The position numbers were made by a program, and so were the translations under genes. The notes below the pieces were generated by a model. That model saw only the letters and a list, made by a program, of their open reading frames with translations, was not told where the DNA came from and did no database searches. From Gammaproteobacteria bacterium (GTDB lineage: Bacteria > Pseudomonadota > Gammaproteobacteria > Steroidobacterales > Steroidobacteraceae), in assembly GCA_030038645.1 (NCBI GenBank), contig JASHSR010000158.1, positions 1 through 8,829 of the forward strand: a stretch of 8,829 nt of DNA. Reading direction: 5' to 3'. Within the stretch, counting starts at the first letter, position 1, and each line of letters begins with the position of its first letter. Shown here piece by piece: positions 1 to 6,619 of the stretch.

Positions 1-1444
1 GCACCGGCAGGCCGTTCGCGGCCGCGGCCTGATGGCAGGCGGCGGGATTGGCGAAGACGTACGAGCCGTCCCCGACCGCCGCGATCACCAGGCGATCGGG
101 AGCCGCCTGACTCATGCCGAGCGCGACGGGCAGCCCCCAGCCGAGTCCTCCGGATGGAGGCGTCGCGAAGTACGTTCCGGCGAGCTCGCGGTCCAGCATC
201 TCGCGATCGATCCAGTACTCGTTGACGAGGATCGCCTCCTGCGGCGCGACCTCGGCCAGGCAGTGGCTCACCCACGCGCGGGTCATGCGGCGCTCGGCCG
301 CGACCTGCCACCGCCGCGCGCCGACTTGCTCGCGCCGCGCGGTGGCGATCTCCGCGATGCGGCGCGCGCGATCCTCGAATCCGCGCGCGCCCGAGGCGGC
401 GCGCCGCTCGAGCGCGGCCGTGAGAGGCGGCAGGAGCTCGGGGACGGCCGTCGCGAGCGTCAGGTCGGAACGGAAGGAGCGGATGGGATAGCGCGCGAAG
501 AGCGGATCGACGCCGACGTGGACGATGCGAGCCTCGCGCCTCGGCTCCTCGCCGTTCGCCGGCATCCAGGGCACATCCGACTCGAGCACGATGATCAGGT
601 CTGCTCTCTCGAGCGCCGGGCGGTTGTCCGTGCCGAGGTGCAGGGGATGGCTCGAGGGCAGGCACAGACGTCGCGCGCGGTACTCGACCACGCCGATGCC
701 GAAGCGGCTCACGAGCCGGCCGAGCGCCTGCACGGTCTCGCGCGAGCCGCCCGAGGCGGAGGTAATGATGACCGGGAGCTCGGCGGCCGCGATGAGCTCG
801 GCCAGCCGCTCGATCGCGTCCGGCTCGGGCGCCGGCGCGCGCGCCGCGGCGGCCGCGGATTCGAGCATCTCGACGCCCGCGAGCTCCTGCGCGAGCACCT
901 CACGCGGCAGCGTGAGATAGACGGGCCCTTGCGGAGCGGTCCGCGCGATCGCGAGCGCCCGATCGACCACGATGTCGGCCTGCGCCGCATCGCGCAGCTC
1001 GTAATCCCACTTGACGAGCTCGCGCACCATGCCGGCCTGGTCGAACATCTCCTGGGCCCAGTGGATGTTCGCGTTGCGCGCGCCGCGGCGGCCTTTCTCG
1101 TAGAGCGGCGTGCGGCCGGCCGCGAGCAGGAGCGGAACCTGATCGCGCGCCGCGTTGAGCATCCCGCAGACGCAGTTGGCCGTCCCGACGCTCACGTGAA
1201 CCATCACGGCCTGCGGCCGGCCGGTCGCGAGCGCATAGCCGTGGGCCATCCCGACCGCGAGATTCTCGTGCGGGCAGATGACCGGGGTCGGAAAGTCGAG
1301 GCGAGAGAGCTCCCGTCGCGCGTACGCCTCGACGATCGAGGCGAAGTCCGTCCCGGCATTGACGTACAGGTACTCGACGCCGCGCCGCGCGAGCGCGGCA
1401 AGGAAGGCCTCGGCGGCCGTTTGGGCGTTATGCGGCCCGCTCAC
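1..1444 (-). CDS. Thiamine pyrophosphate-requiring enzyme, acetolactate synthase-like (3' end cut by window edge)
   Basis: Encodes the first 481 residues of a thiamine-diphosphate (ThDP) enzyme of the acetolactate synthase / benzoylformate decarboxylase superfamily. These cytoplasmic enzymes cleave or join carbon-carbon bonds next to a carbonyl; the substrate cannot be told here. Domains seen: an N-terminal pyrimidine-binding domain with the catalytic Glu at about residue 60 (CPHENLAVGMAHGYA), a central domain (about 190-330, including LGTDNRPALERADLIIVLESDVPW), and the start of the PP domain with GLGWGLPVALGM and the Mg/ThDP motif GDG at about 458-460. The family is usually about 550-590 residues, so roughly 100 residues lie outside the window. 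Start: the GTG at 1444 has an in-frame TGA two codons upstream and a GGAGGGG ribosome site nearby. The ATG at 1451 opens only a seven-codon frame. Lies 82 bases after the molybdenum hydroxylase on the same strand. Family assignment is secure; 'acetolactate synthase' as activity is not. Confidence 0.9.
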   Translation of the reverse strand, partial: MSGPHNAQTAAEAFLAALARRGVEYLYVNAGTDFASIVEAYARRELSRLDFPTPVICPHENLAVGMAHGYALATGRPQAVMVHVSVGTANCVCGMLNAARDQVPLLLAAGRTPLYEKGRRGARNANIHWAQEMFDQAGMVRELVKWDYELRDAAQADIVVDRALAIARTAPQGPVYLTLPREVLAQELAGVEMLESAAAAARAPAPEPDAIERLAELIAAAELPVIITSASGGSRETVQALGRLVSRFGIGVVEYRARRLCLPSSHPLHLGTDNRPALERADLIIVLESDVPWMPANGEEPRREARIVHVGVDPLFARYPIRSFRSDLTLATAVPELLPPLTAALERRAASGARGFEDRARRIAEIATARREQVGARRWQVAAERRMTRAWVSHCLAEVAPQEAILVNEYWIDREMLDRELAGTYFATPPSGGLGWGLPVALGMSQAAPDRLVIAAVGDGSYVFANPAACHQAAAANGLPV

Positions 1445-1451
1445 GCGTCAT

Positions 1452-1458
1452 CCCCTCC
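1452..1458 (-). promoter_or_regulatory. Shine-Dalgarno site that fixes the GTG start of the TPP enzyme
   Basis: Reading the minus strand, GGAGGGG ends 7 bases before the GTG at 1444 (9 bases if the core is GGAGG). The frame is closed by TGA just upstream of the GTG, so no earlier start is possible. A nearer ATG at 1451 lies only at the edge of the site and leads to a stop after seven codons. Confidence 0.7.
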
Positions 1459-1486
1459 AGCAGCAAGCGGCGGGCGCGGCAGACGC

Positions 1487-1515
1487 CGCTCTCCGGGCGG
1501 GCTGCCCGGAGAGCG
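1487..1515 (-). terminator. Strong intercistronic hairpin without U-tract (possible terminator or mRNA 3'-end stabiliser)
   Basis: A perfect 12-bp inverted repeat (CGCTCTCCGGGC / GCCCGGAGAGCG) with a 5-base loop starts 12 bases after the stop codon of the molybdopterin subunit and ends 43 bases before the TPP enzyme start. It has no T-run on either side, so it is not a canonical intrinsic terminator. By position it could end or slow transcription in a high-GC genome, or protect the 3' end of the oxidoreductase message so that the two genes are expressed at different levels. The inverted repeat is certain; its role is inference. Confidence 0.5.
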
Positions 1516-1526
1516 TGGAAGGCGCT

Positions 1527-3848
1527 TCAGGTTGCGACCAGCATCGCCGGGTCGACCGGGAGCTTGCGAATCCGCTTGCCCGTCGCCGCGGCGATCGCGT
1601 TGCACAGCGCCGGCGGGGCGGGCGGAACGGCCGGCTCGCCGAGCCCGGTCACCATGTTATCCGTGATGTTGAAGTGCACTTCGACCGGCGGCGCCTGGTT
1701 CATGCGCAGCAGCTGGTAGTCGTCGAAGTTGGTCTGTACCACGCGCCCGCGATCGATCGTGATCGCCTGCCCCAGCGCCTGGGAGATACCGTCGAGCGCG
1801 CCGCCTTGCAGCTGATTGAGCGCGCCGCTCGGATTGACGATCTGCCGGCCGACATCCGCCGCGAGCCAGACCTGGTCGACCTTCACGGTACCCTCCGGCG
1901 CGACCGTCACCTGCATCACCTCGGCGATGTAGCCGAGATGGCTGTAGTAGAAAGCGACGCCCATGCCGGTGCGCGGCGGCAGCTTGCGCTGCCCCCACCC
2001 CGACTTGTCGCGGACCAGCTCGAGCACGCCGACCGCACGCTTCGGGTCGAACCCCGGCATCATTCCAAAGAGGCCGCCGCCGCGTCTGCGCCCGCCCGGG
2101 CCCCGGGGTGGAGGCGGGTTCGGGACGAGGTGCGGCGTGTTGAACAGGTCGATGCGGAACTGAAGCGGGTCCTTGCCGGCCGCGACCGCCACCTCGTCGA
2201 GGAAGGACTGGAACGCATAGCCGAGCGCGTTGCTCTGCGGAGCCCGCATCGGGCCCGTGGGCACGCCGAGCAGGATCATCGACCTGCCGTACTCGAGGTT
2301 CGGCACGAAGCGCGCCGGGAACTCATCGGGCGCCATGTCGGCGCTGTTCGAGACCTTCTCGCCGTCGCTCGTGAACGTGACGAAGTGGTCGCGGAACGCG
2401 ACGAGCGTTCCCGCGGAGTCGATGCCGGCCTTGAAGTAGTGGTAGCCCGCGGGCCGGTAGAACTCGTGCTGGATGTCTTGCTTGCGGTTCCTCAGCACCT
2501 TGATGGGCACGCCCGTCATCTTGGAGAGGACGGCCGCCTCGACCATGTACTCCGTGCCGAGCCGCCGGCCGAATCCGCCGCCGGCGCGCGTCATGTGCAC
2601 CGTCACGTTGCTCGGGGGAATGCCGAGGATCTTTGCGACCGCGCCCTGGCCCGCCCCAGGGTTCTGCGTAGGCGCCCACACCTCGACCTTGCCGTCGGCG
2701 TACCGCGCCGTGGAGTTCATGGGCTCGAGCGGCGTGTGCGCAACCAGCGGGTACGCATAGTGCCCCTCGATCACCTTCGCGGCGCTCGCGAAGGCCTTCT
2801 CGACATCGCCGTCGTGCCGGAAGATCTTCCCCGGCGGCTTGGTGGAGAGGTCGGTCGCCATCCGATCGAACTGCTCGGTGCTCTCGCTCGCGACCGGGCC
2901 CTCGTCCCACTCAACGATCAGCTTGTCGAGCGCCGCGTTGGCGGCCCACCACGTGTCGCCGATGATCGCGATGCCATCCTGCAACGTGATGGCCATGCCG
3001 TCCGGAAGCCCGGTCGGACGCGCGCCCGGGACGATGAACGCGTCGTGGACGCCGGGCAGCGCCTTGATCGCATCGAGGTTCGCGCTGACGGGCTTGCCGC
3101 CGAACACCGGGCACTTCTCGAATACCGCGTACTTCATCCCCGGCAGCGACATGTCGATCCCGAAGAGCGGCTTGCCCGTGACGATGAGCGGGTTGTCGAC
3201 GCCGGTTATCGGCTTGCCGATGATCCGGAAGTCCTTGGGGTCCTTGACTCTGACGCTCCGCATGTCGGGCGGCTTGATCCTCGAGGCTCGGGCAGCCAGC
3301 GCGCCGTAGCTCAGCTTGCGTCCCGTCCCCGTGTGCCGCACGTACCCCGCGATCGCCGTGTCGCACCGATCCGCCTTGATTCCCCAGGCTTGCGCCGCCG
3401 CGGTGACGAGCATCTCGCGCGCCGCCGCCCCGACGCGCCGCAGCGGCTCGTAATTCATCGGTGTCGCGAAGCTGCCGCCCGCGAACTGCGCGCCGTACGC
3501 CCTCGGGTCGAGCGGCGCCTGCTCGGTCACGACGTTCTTCCAGTCCGCGTCGAGCTCCTCCGCGATGATCATCGGAAGCGATGTCTTCACGCCCTGCCCG
3601 ATCTCCGGGCACTTCGACATGATGGTGACGGTGTTGTCGGGGTCGATCTGGATGTAGGCGTTCAGGGTGTAACGGCGCCGCGGCCCGCTCGCCGCCTCGG
3701 CAAACACGGGCACGCTGAAATTGATGAGCAGACCGCCACCCGCGGCGGCGCTCGCGACGAGGAAGGCTCGGCGCGACACCGGTTCGCGGCCGGCACGATT
3801 GGCGCCGGGGCCCTTCTCGAACGTCTCGACAGCGCGCAGGCGTGCCAT
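1527..3848 (-). CDS. Xanthine dehydrogenase-family molybdopterin-binding subunit, IorB-like, Tat-exported
   Basis: A 773-residue large subunit of a molybdenum hydroxylase, closest in architecture to isoquinoline 1-oxidoreductase beta subunit (IorB) and related aldehyde oxidoreductases. It binds the molybdopterin cofactor and hydroxylates an aldehyde or N-heterocycle using water. Seen: a twin-arginine signal (SRRAFLVASAAAGGG, about residues 25-39) with a hydrophobic core, so a periplasmic location; HTPLEPMN near 375; the cofactor-loop motif GGGFGRR near 422-428; and a C-terminal GLGEP with the expected catalytic base Glu near 738, followed by PPAPPALCNAIAAATG. Length fits IorB. Start: the ATG at 3848 (MARL) has GGAGG 7 bases upstream and leaves a correctly placed Tat signal. 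A longer in-frame opening to 4391 only reads across the small subunit gene in another frame. Forms a two-subunit enzyme with the upstream [2Fe-2S] gene. There is no FAD subunit, so electrons probably go to a cytochrome or other carrier. Substrate unknown. Confidence 0.93.
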   Translation of the reverse strand: MARLRAVETFEKGPGANRAGREPVSRRAFLVASAAAGGGLLINFSVPVFAEAASGPRRRYTLNAYIQIDPDNTVTIMSKCPEIGQGVKTSLPMIIAEELDADWKNVVTEQAPLDPRAYGAQFAGGSFATPMNYEPLRRVGAAAREMLVTAAAQAWGIKADRCDTAIAGYVRHTGTGRKLSYGALAARASRIKPPDMRSVRVKDPKDFRIIGKPITGVDNPLIVTGKPLFGIDMSLPGMKYAVFEKCPVFGGKPVSANLDAIKALPGVHDAFIVPGARPTGLPDGMAITLQDGIAIIGDTWWAANAALDKLIVEWDEGPVASESTEQFDRMATDLSTKPPGKIFRHDGDVEKAFASAAKVIEGHYAYPLVAHTPLEPMNSTARYADGKVEVWAPTQNPGAGQGAVAKILGIPPSNVTVHMTRAGGGFGRRLGTEYMVEAAVLSKMTGVPIKVLRNRKQDIQHEFYRPAGYHYFKAGIDSAGTLVAFRDHFVTFTSDGEKVSNSADMAPDEFPARFVPNLEYGRSMILLGVPTGPMRAPQSNALGYAFQSFLDEVAVAAGKDPLQFRIDLFNTPHLVPNPPPPRGPGGRRRGGGLFGMMPGFDPKRAVGVLELVRDKSGWGQRKLPPRTGMGVAFYYSHLGYIAEVMQVTVAPEGTVKVDQVWLAADVGRQIVNPSGALNQLQGGALDGISQALGQAITIDRGRVVQTNFDDYQLLRMNQAPPVEVHFNITDNMVTGLGEPAVPPAPPALCNAIAAATGKRIRKLPVDPAMLVAT

Positions 3849-3850
3849 GG

Positions 3851-4330
3851 TCAAACCTCCCTCGTGTCCGCGGTGGGCAGGCCCGCCGCCTGCTTGATGG
3901 CGGCGCGGATGCGGGTATAGGTGTAGCAGCGGCAGAGATTGCCGCTCATCGCATCGTCGATGTCCCCGTCCGTCGGGCGAGGCTTGCTGGTGAGGAGCGC
4001 AGTGGCCGCCATGATCTGGCCGGCCTGACAGTATCCGCACTGGGGCACGTCGAGCGCGACCCAGGCGTCGCGCACCTTCTGGCCGACCGGGCTCGCGCCG
4101 ACGCCCTCGATGGTGGTCACGGCCGCCGAGCCGACCATCGAGACGGGGGTGATGCAGGAGCGGGTCGGCATGCCGTTGAGGTGCACCGTGCAGGCGCCGC
4201 ATAGGCCCATTCCGCAGCCGAACTTGCTGCCTTTGAGGTCCAGCACGTCCCGCAGCACCCACAGAAGCGGGGTACTGCCCTCCACATCGACCGTCTCGGC
4301 CTTGCCGTTCACATTGATGGTGTAGCTCAT
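3851..4330 (-). CDS. (2Fe-2S)-binding small subunit of molybdenum hydroxylase, IorA-like
   Basis: A 159-residue electron-transfer subunit carrying two [2Fe-2S] clusters. The N-terminal plant-ferredoxin-type domain has Cys39, Cys44, Cys47 and Cys59 (FGCGMGLCGAC). The C-terminal four-helix domain has Cys98, Cys101, Cys133 and Cys135 (CGYCQAGQ and NLCRC). All eight ligands are present and the length is normal for the family. Start: the ATG at 4330 (MSYTINVNG) gives the standard N-terminus; the open frame extends to 4435 but the added residues look non-coding. The upstream AGGA is a modest ribosome site. The gene ends 2 bases before the molybdopterin subunit, so the two are co-translated. It has no signal peptide and probably crosses the membrane folded together with the Tat-tagged partner, as known for related periplasmic enzymes (inference). 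It passes electrons from the molybdenum site to an external acceptor. Confidence 0.95.
   Translation of the reverse strand: MSYTINVNGKAETVDVEGSTPLLWVLRDVLDLKGSKFGCGMGLCGACTVHLNGMPTRSCITPVSMVGSAAVTTIEGVGASPVGQKVRDAWVALDVPQCGYCQAGQIMAATALLTSKPRPTDGDIDDAMSGNLCRCYTYTRIRAAIKQAAGLPTADTREV
3855..3861 (-). promoter_or_regulatory. Ribosome-binding site of the molybdopterin subunit, embedded in the end of the small-subunit gene
   Basis: On the minus strand GGGAGGT overlaps the last codons (Arg-Glu-Val) of the [2Fe-2S] subunit and lies 6-7 bases before the ATG at 3848. The stop and the next start are 2 bases apart, which suggests translational coupling and near-stoichiometric expression of the two subunits. 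Confidence 0.75.
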
Positions 4331-4443
4331 GCTCGGGGTCCTGTGTTGTGACCATCCCCGAGGCGCGCGGGCGCGGCCTCGCCGCGGCCACTTTACCAGA
4401 TTGCGGGCGCAGCTCCGAGACTGATGTATTGTCAAGAGAGCCG

Positions 4444-4665
4444 TTACGGCGCGGACCGACCCTGAGCCTCCGGATGCCGGGCTGGCGCTTGCGCAGGGGC
4501 GAATGCGCCCGCGGGGCGCGCCTGCGGAGCCGGAGGCCGGGTGTGCTCGGGCACCGGCCGCCTCGTGGGCGGCTTCGCCGGCGGCCGACAGGCGGCCAAG
4601 AGCCCCGCGACGAGCATCACGCCGGCCGCCGCGGCGTGGATCTGGGCTCGGCCGAGGACCCTCAT
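4444..4665 (-). CDS. Possible small proline-rich lipoprotein
   Basis: A 73-residue frame that I do not recognise as a named family. It starts with a typical lipoprotein signal: basic MRVLGR, a hydrophobic stretch (AAAAGVMLVAG) and the lipobox LLAAC, giving a predicted lipid-modified Cys near residue 28. The mature part of about 45 residues is rich in proline, alanine and arginine (for example PPAKPPTRRPVPEHTRPP) with no visible domain. It begins 46 bases after the dehydrogenase stop on the same strand and ends about 115 bases before the oxidoreductase operon. The ribosome site is weak. Long open frames arise by chance in DNA this rich in GC, so the lipobox is the only real support. It could be a non-coding tail of the upstream transcript instead. 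Confidence 0.45.
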   Translation of the reverse strand: MRVLGRAQIHAAAAGVMLVAGLLAACRPPAKPPTRRPVPEHTRPPAPQARPAGAFAPAQAPARHPEAQGRSAP

Positions 4666-4711
4666 AGCGCGGGGCTCGCGGCTACGACGCGGGCGACGGC
4701 GGCGAGCGCCA

Positions 4712-5587
4712 TCAGGGCAGCCCGGCGCGGCGCGAGGCGATGCGCGCGAGGGCCGCCCAGTCGAGGTCGGCCTCGCCGGCGGCGACGGCCGCAAGCAGGT
4801 TGTCGCGCAGGACGCTCGCGAACGGCATCGGCACGTGCGCGGCCTCTCCGGCGTGCAGGGCGAGCCGCACGTCCTTCAGCCCGAGCTGCATGCGAAACGA
4901 GGCGGGCTCGAAGCGCTGCTCGGCGATGAGCCGACCGTAGCCCTGGTAGACGGGCGATGCGAACAGCGTGCTCGTCAGGATCTCGAGGAGCTGAGCGCCC
5001 TCGACGCTGTACGCGCGCGCGAGCGCGACCGCCTCGCCCATCGTCTCGAGCGCGCTCGCGATCATGAAGTTGCCCGCGAGCTTCACGACGTTCGCCCGCT
5101 CGGGCTCGCTCCCGACGGGCCACAGCCGCTGCCCGATCGCCTTCAGCAGCGGCTCGACGCGCGAGACGGCGGAGGATTCTCCGGCGACGACGACGTTGAG
5201 CTTCGCCTCGCGGGCCACGTCGGGGCGCCCGAAGACCGGCGCAGCGACGTACGCGAGGCCGCGCTCGCGGTGCAGGCGCGCGAGCTCGCGGGCGAGCGCC
5301 ACGGACACCGTCGCGAGGTTGACGTGCACGAGCCCCGGCCGGGCGCCCTCGAGCGCGCCCTGCTCGAGCAGAACGGAGCGCACCGCCTCGTCGTCCGCGA
5401 GCATGGTCATGAGCACGTCCGCGCGGGCCGCGTCGCGAGGTCGGGCCGCCGCCTCGGCGCCGAGGGCAACGAGTGGCTCGACCGGTCCCGGCGAGCGGTT
5501 CCACACGGTCAGCCGATGCCCGGCGCGCGCGAGATTCGTGGCGATCGCCCGGCCCATTTGCCCGAGACCGATGAATCCCACGTTCAT
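4712..5587 (-). CDS. NAD(P)-dependent oxidoreductase, 3-hydroxyisobutyrate dehydrogenase family
   Basis: A 291-residue member of the beta-hydroxyacid dehydrogenase family (3-hydroxyisobutyrate dehydrogenase, tartronate semialdehyde reductase, glyoxylate/succinic semialdehyde reductase). It should interconvert a hydroxyacid and an oxo-acid or semialdehyde in the cytoplasm. Seen: an N-terminal Rossmann dinucleotide-binding motif GFIGLGQMG (residues 4-12); Asn-Arg-Ser at about 30-32 after the second strand, which hints at NADP(H) preference (inference); a substrate-binding segment APVFGRP (116-122) where better-known members have a glycine-rich DAPVSGG-like loop; and the catalytic pair Lys169 / Asn173 (KLAGNF). 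Length is normal. Start: the ATG at 5587 follows GGAGGG by 5 bases and overlaps the phosphoribosyltransferase stop as ATGA, so the two genes are probably one transcript. The APVFGRP form suggests a less-studied subfamily; the substrate cannot be named. Confidence 0.92.
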   Translation of the reverse strand: MNVGFIGLGQMGRAIATNLARAGHRLTVWNRSPGPVEPLVALGAEAAARPRDAARADVLMTMLADDEAVRSVLLEQGALEGARPGLVHVNLATVSVALARELARLHRERGLAYVAAPVFGRPDVAREAKLNVVVAGESSAVSRVEPLLKAIGQRLWPVGSEPERANVVKLAGNFMIASALETMGEAVALARAYSVEGAQLLEILTSTLFASPVYQGYGRLIAEQRFEPASFRMQLGLKDVRLALHAGEAAHVPMPFASVLRDNLLAAVAAGEADLDWAALARIASRRAGLP

Positions 5588-6303
5588 GAGTGCCCTCCGC
5601 GATTCAGCACACCGTGAGCGCCGGCGGCGCTCGATGAGCGACCCTCGGGGCGGCGCGCCGTGCGCGCGAGCAGGTCCCGGACCTCATCGTCCGTCGTTTG
5701 GGAGAAGTCCCGATACCACTGGCCCACCCCGTAGAACCCGGGAGGCGTCGCCACGCAGACGACCTCGTCCGCGTCGGCGCGCAGCTCCTCGCAGATCTCG
5801 GCCGGCGCGACCGGCACGGCGGCGATGAGCCGCTTGGGCTCCTCGCTGCCGAGCGCCTCGAGCGCGGCGCGCATCGACGCGCCCGTCGCGAGCCCGTCGT
5901 CCACCAGGATCACGATCCGGCCGCGCACGCTCGGCCGCGGACTGTCGCCGCGATAGAAGCGCTCGCGACGCTCGAGCGTGTCCTGCTCCGCGGCGGCCAC
6001 CGCATCGATGGTCGAGGCGGGAATGCGCAAGGCCTGCACGACGCCTTCATTGATCACGCGCACGCCGCCCGAAGCGATCGCGCCCATCGCGAGCTCCTCG
6101 TGCCCCGGCACGCCGAGCTTGCGCACCAGGAACACGTCGAGCTCCGCGTCGAGCGCGCGCGCGACTTCGTAGGCGACCGGCACACCGCCGCGAGGCAGCG
6201 CGAGAACGAGCGTCTCGCGCAGGCCCGCGTACGGCAGGAGCTCGCGCGCCAAGCAGCGGCCCGCATCCGCTCGGTCGTCGAAATATCTCTCATCCCCTGC
6301 CAT
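5584..6303 (-). CDS. Phosphoribosyltransferase-family protein (PRPP-loop type I fold)
   Basis: A 239-residue protein of the type I phosphoribosyltransferase family. The PRPP-binding loop VILVDDGLATGASM is at residues 131-144, preceded by a hydrophobic strand. The N-terminal part has LALPRGGVPVAYEVA (about 34-48) and the flexible-loop segment FLVRKLGVPGHEELAMGAI. This set is typical of a widespread stand-alone group whose nucleobase substrate is not established. Start: the ATG at 6303 sits 9 bases after TGAGGG; the in-frame GTG at 6309 lies only 3 bases from that site and is less likely. The C-terminal 25 or so residues (RRPEGRSSSAAGAHG) look disordered. The stop overlaps the dehydrogenase start by four bases, implying translational coupling. 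No homologous biosynthetic operon surrounds it, so a salvage role is only a guess. Confidence 0.9.
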   Translation of the reverse strand: MAGDERYFDDRADAGRCLARELLPYAGLRETLVLALPRGGVPVAYEVARALDAELDVFLVRKLGVPGHEELAMGAIASGGVRVINEGVVQALRIPASTIDAVAAAEQDTLERRERFYRGDSPRPSVRGRIVILVDDGLATGASMRAALEALGSEEPKRLIAAVPVAPAEICEELRADADEVVCVATPPGFYGVGQWYRDFSQTTDDEVRDLLARTARRPEGRSSSAAGAHGVLNRGGHS

Positions 6304-6490
6304 CCGCACGAGCCCTCACATGCTTCTCGCGCACGTACTCTCGCGCCGTCCGGGCGCGTGCACGGGTGTCGCAAGCGCCGAGCCCGGGCTCGATCCCGGC
6401 GAGCTCGATCGTGACAGGCCGCCAGCCGGCGGGTCGCCCGCCGCGCCCGGCGCCTCTCGTGATGCGGTATCGACACGCAAATACTCTCAC
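6290..6490 (-). CDS. Doubtful small ORF preceding and overlapping the phosphoribosyltransferase
   Basis: A 66-codon frame starting with GTG at 6490 and ending 14 bases inside the phosphoribosyltransferase gene. The middle part (RPVTIELAGIEPGLG, then TAREYVREKHVRARA) has a plausible protein composition and strongly G/C-ending codons. The first 15 residues are Arg/Gly-rich and there is no good ribosome site. I know of no family for it. It may be a real leader protein coupled to the next gene, an old gene remnant, or chance. Confidence 0.22.
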   Translation of the reverse strand: MRVFACRYRITRGAGRGGRPAGWRPVTIELAGIEPGLGACDTRARARTAREYVREKHVRARADGRG

Positions 6491-6503
6491 ACCGAGCTCA
6501 CAC
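6486..6503 (+). repeat. Direct repeat CTCACAC spaced one helical turn (candidate activator site)
   Basis: CTCACAC occurs at 6486-6492 and again at 6497-6503, an 11-bp period that places both copies on the same DNA face. It lies about 140-160 bases upstream of the predicted sigma-54 start site near 6645, within the usual range for enhancer-binding activators. The repeat is visible; binding is inference, and such short repeats can occur by chance. Confidence 0.3.
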
Positions 6504-6591
6504 GCGCCGCTCTAACATGGAACACGCGGTGCAGTCCACTGACCCGATCTGGTGCGCCACGGCCTCGCGCCTCCGGTCGGCAGTACGTAAG

Positions 6592-6619
6592 CCCCTGCAT
6601 TCGCAGGGGAATTTTTTTT
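6592..6619 (+). terminator. Plus-strand intrinsic (rho-independent) terminator
   Basis: A 7-bp perfect stem CCCCTGC / GCAGGGG closed by the 4-base loop ATTC is followed by AA and eight consecutive T's. This is a textbook intrinsic terminator in a region with almost no other T-runs. It works only on the plus strand; the reverse complement has no U-tract. No recognised plus-strand gene lies upstream within the window, so it must end an unseen short transcript or block read-through into the porin promoter that starts in its T-run. Confidence 0.85.

Noticed and set aside
32..1666. A 544-codon plus-strand open frame antisense to the TPP enzyme
   Set aside because: The minus-strand frame carries the catalytic Glu, the GDG motif and continuous family similarity; the plus frame has low-complexity Arg/Ala/Glu composition.
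1278..3920. An 880-codon open frame on the plus strand antisense to the molybdopterin subunit
   Set aside because: It is rich in Arg, His, Asp and Leu with no domain, and mirrors the codon positions of a secure gene. This is the usual shadow effect in very GC-rich DNA.
4390..4435. TTGACA on the minus strand (4435-4430) as a -35 box for the oxidoreductase operon
   Set aside because: The hexamer is perfect and well placed, but at 16-18 bases spacing there is only GC-rich sequence (CTGCGC). The TAAAGT at 4395-4390 is too far away, so a complete sigma-70 promoter is not supported.
6379..6392. Palindrome CGAGCCCGGGCTCG as an operator
   Set aside because: Perfect GC-only palindromes of this size are common in this base composition, and it lies about 250 bases from the porin start with no supporting second copy.
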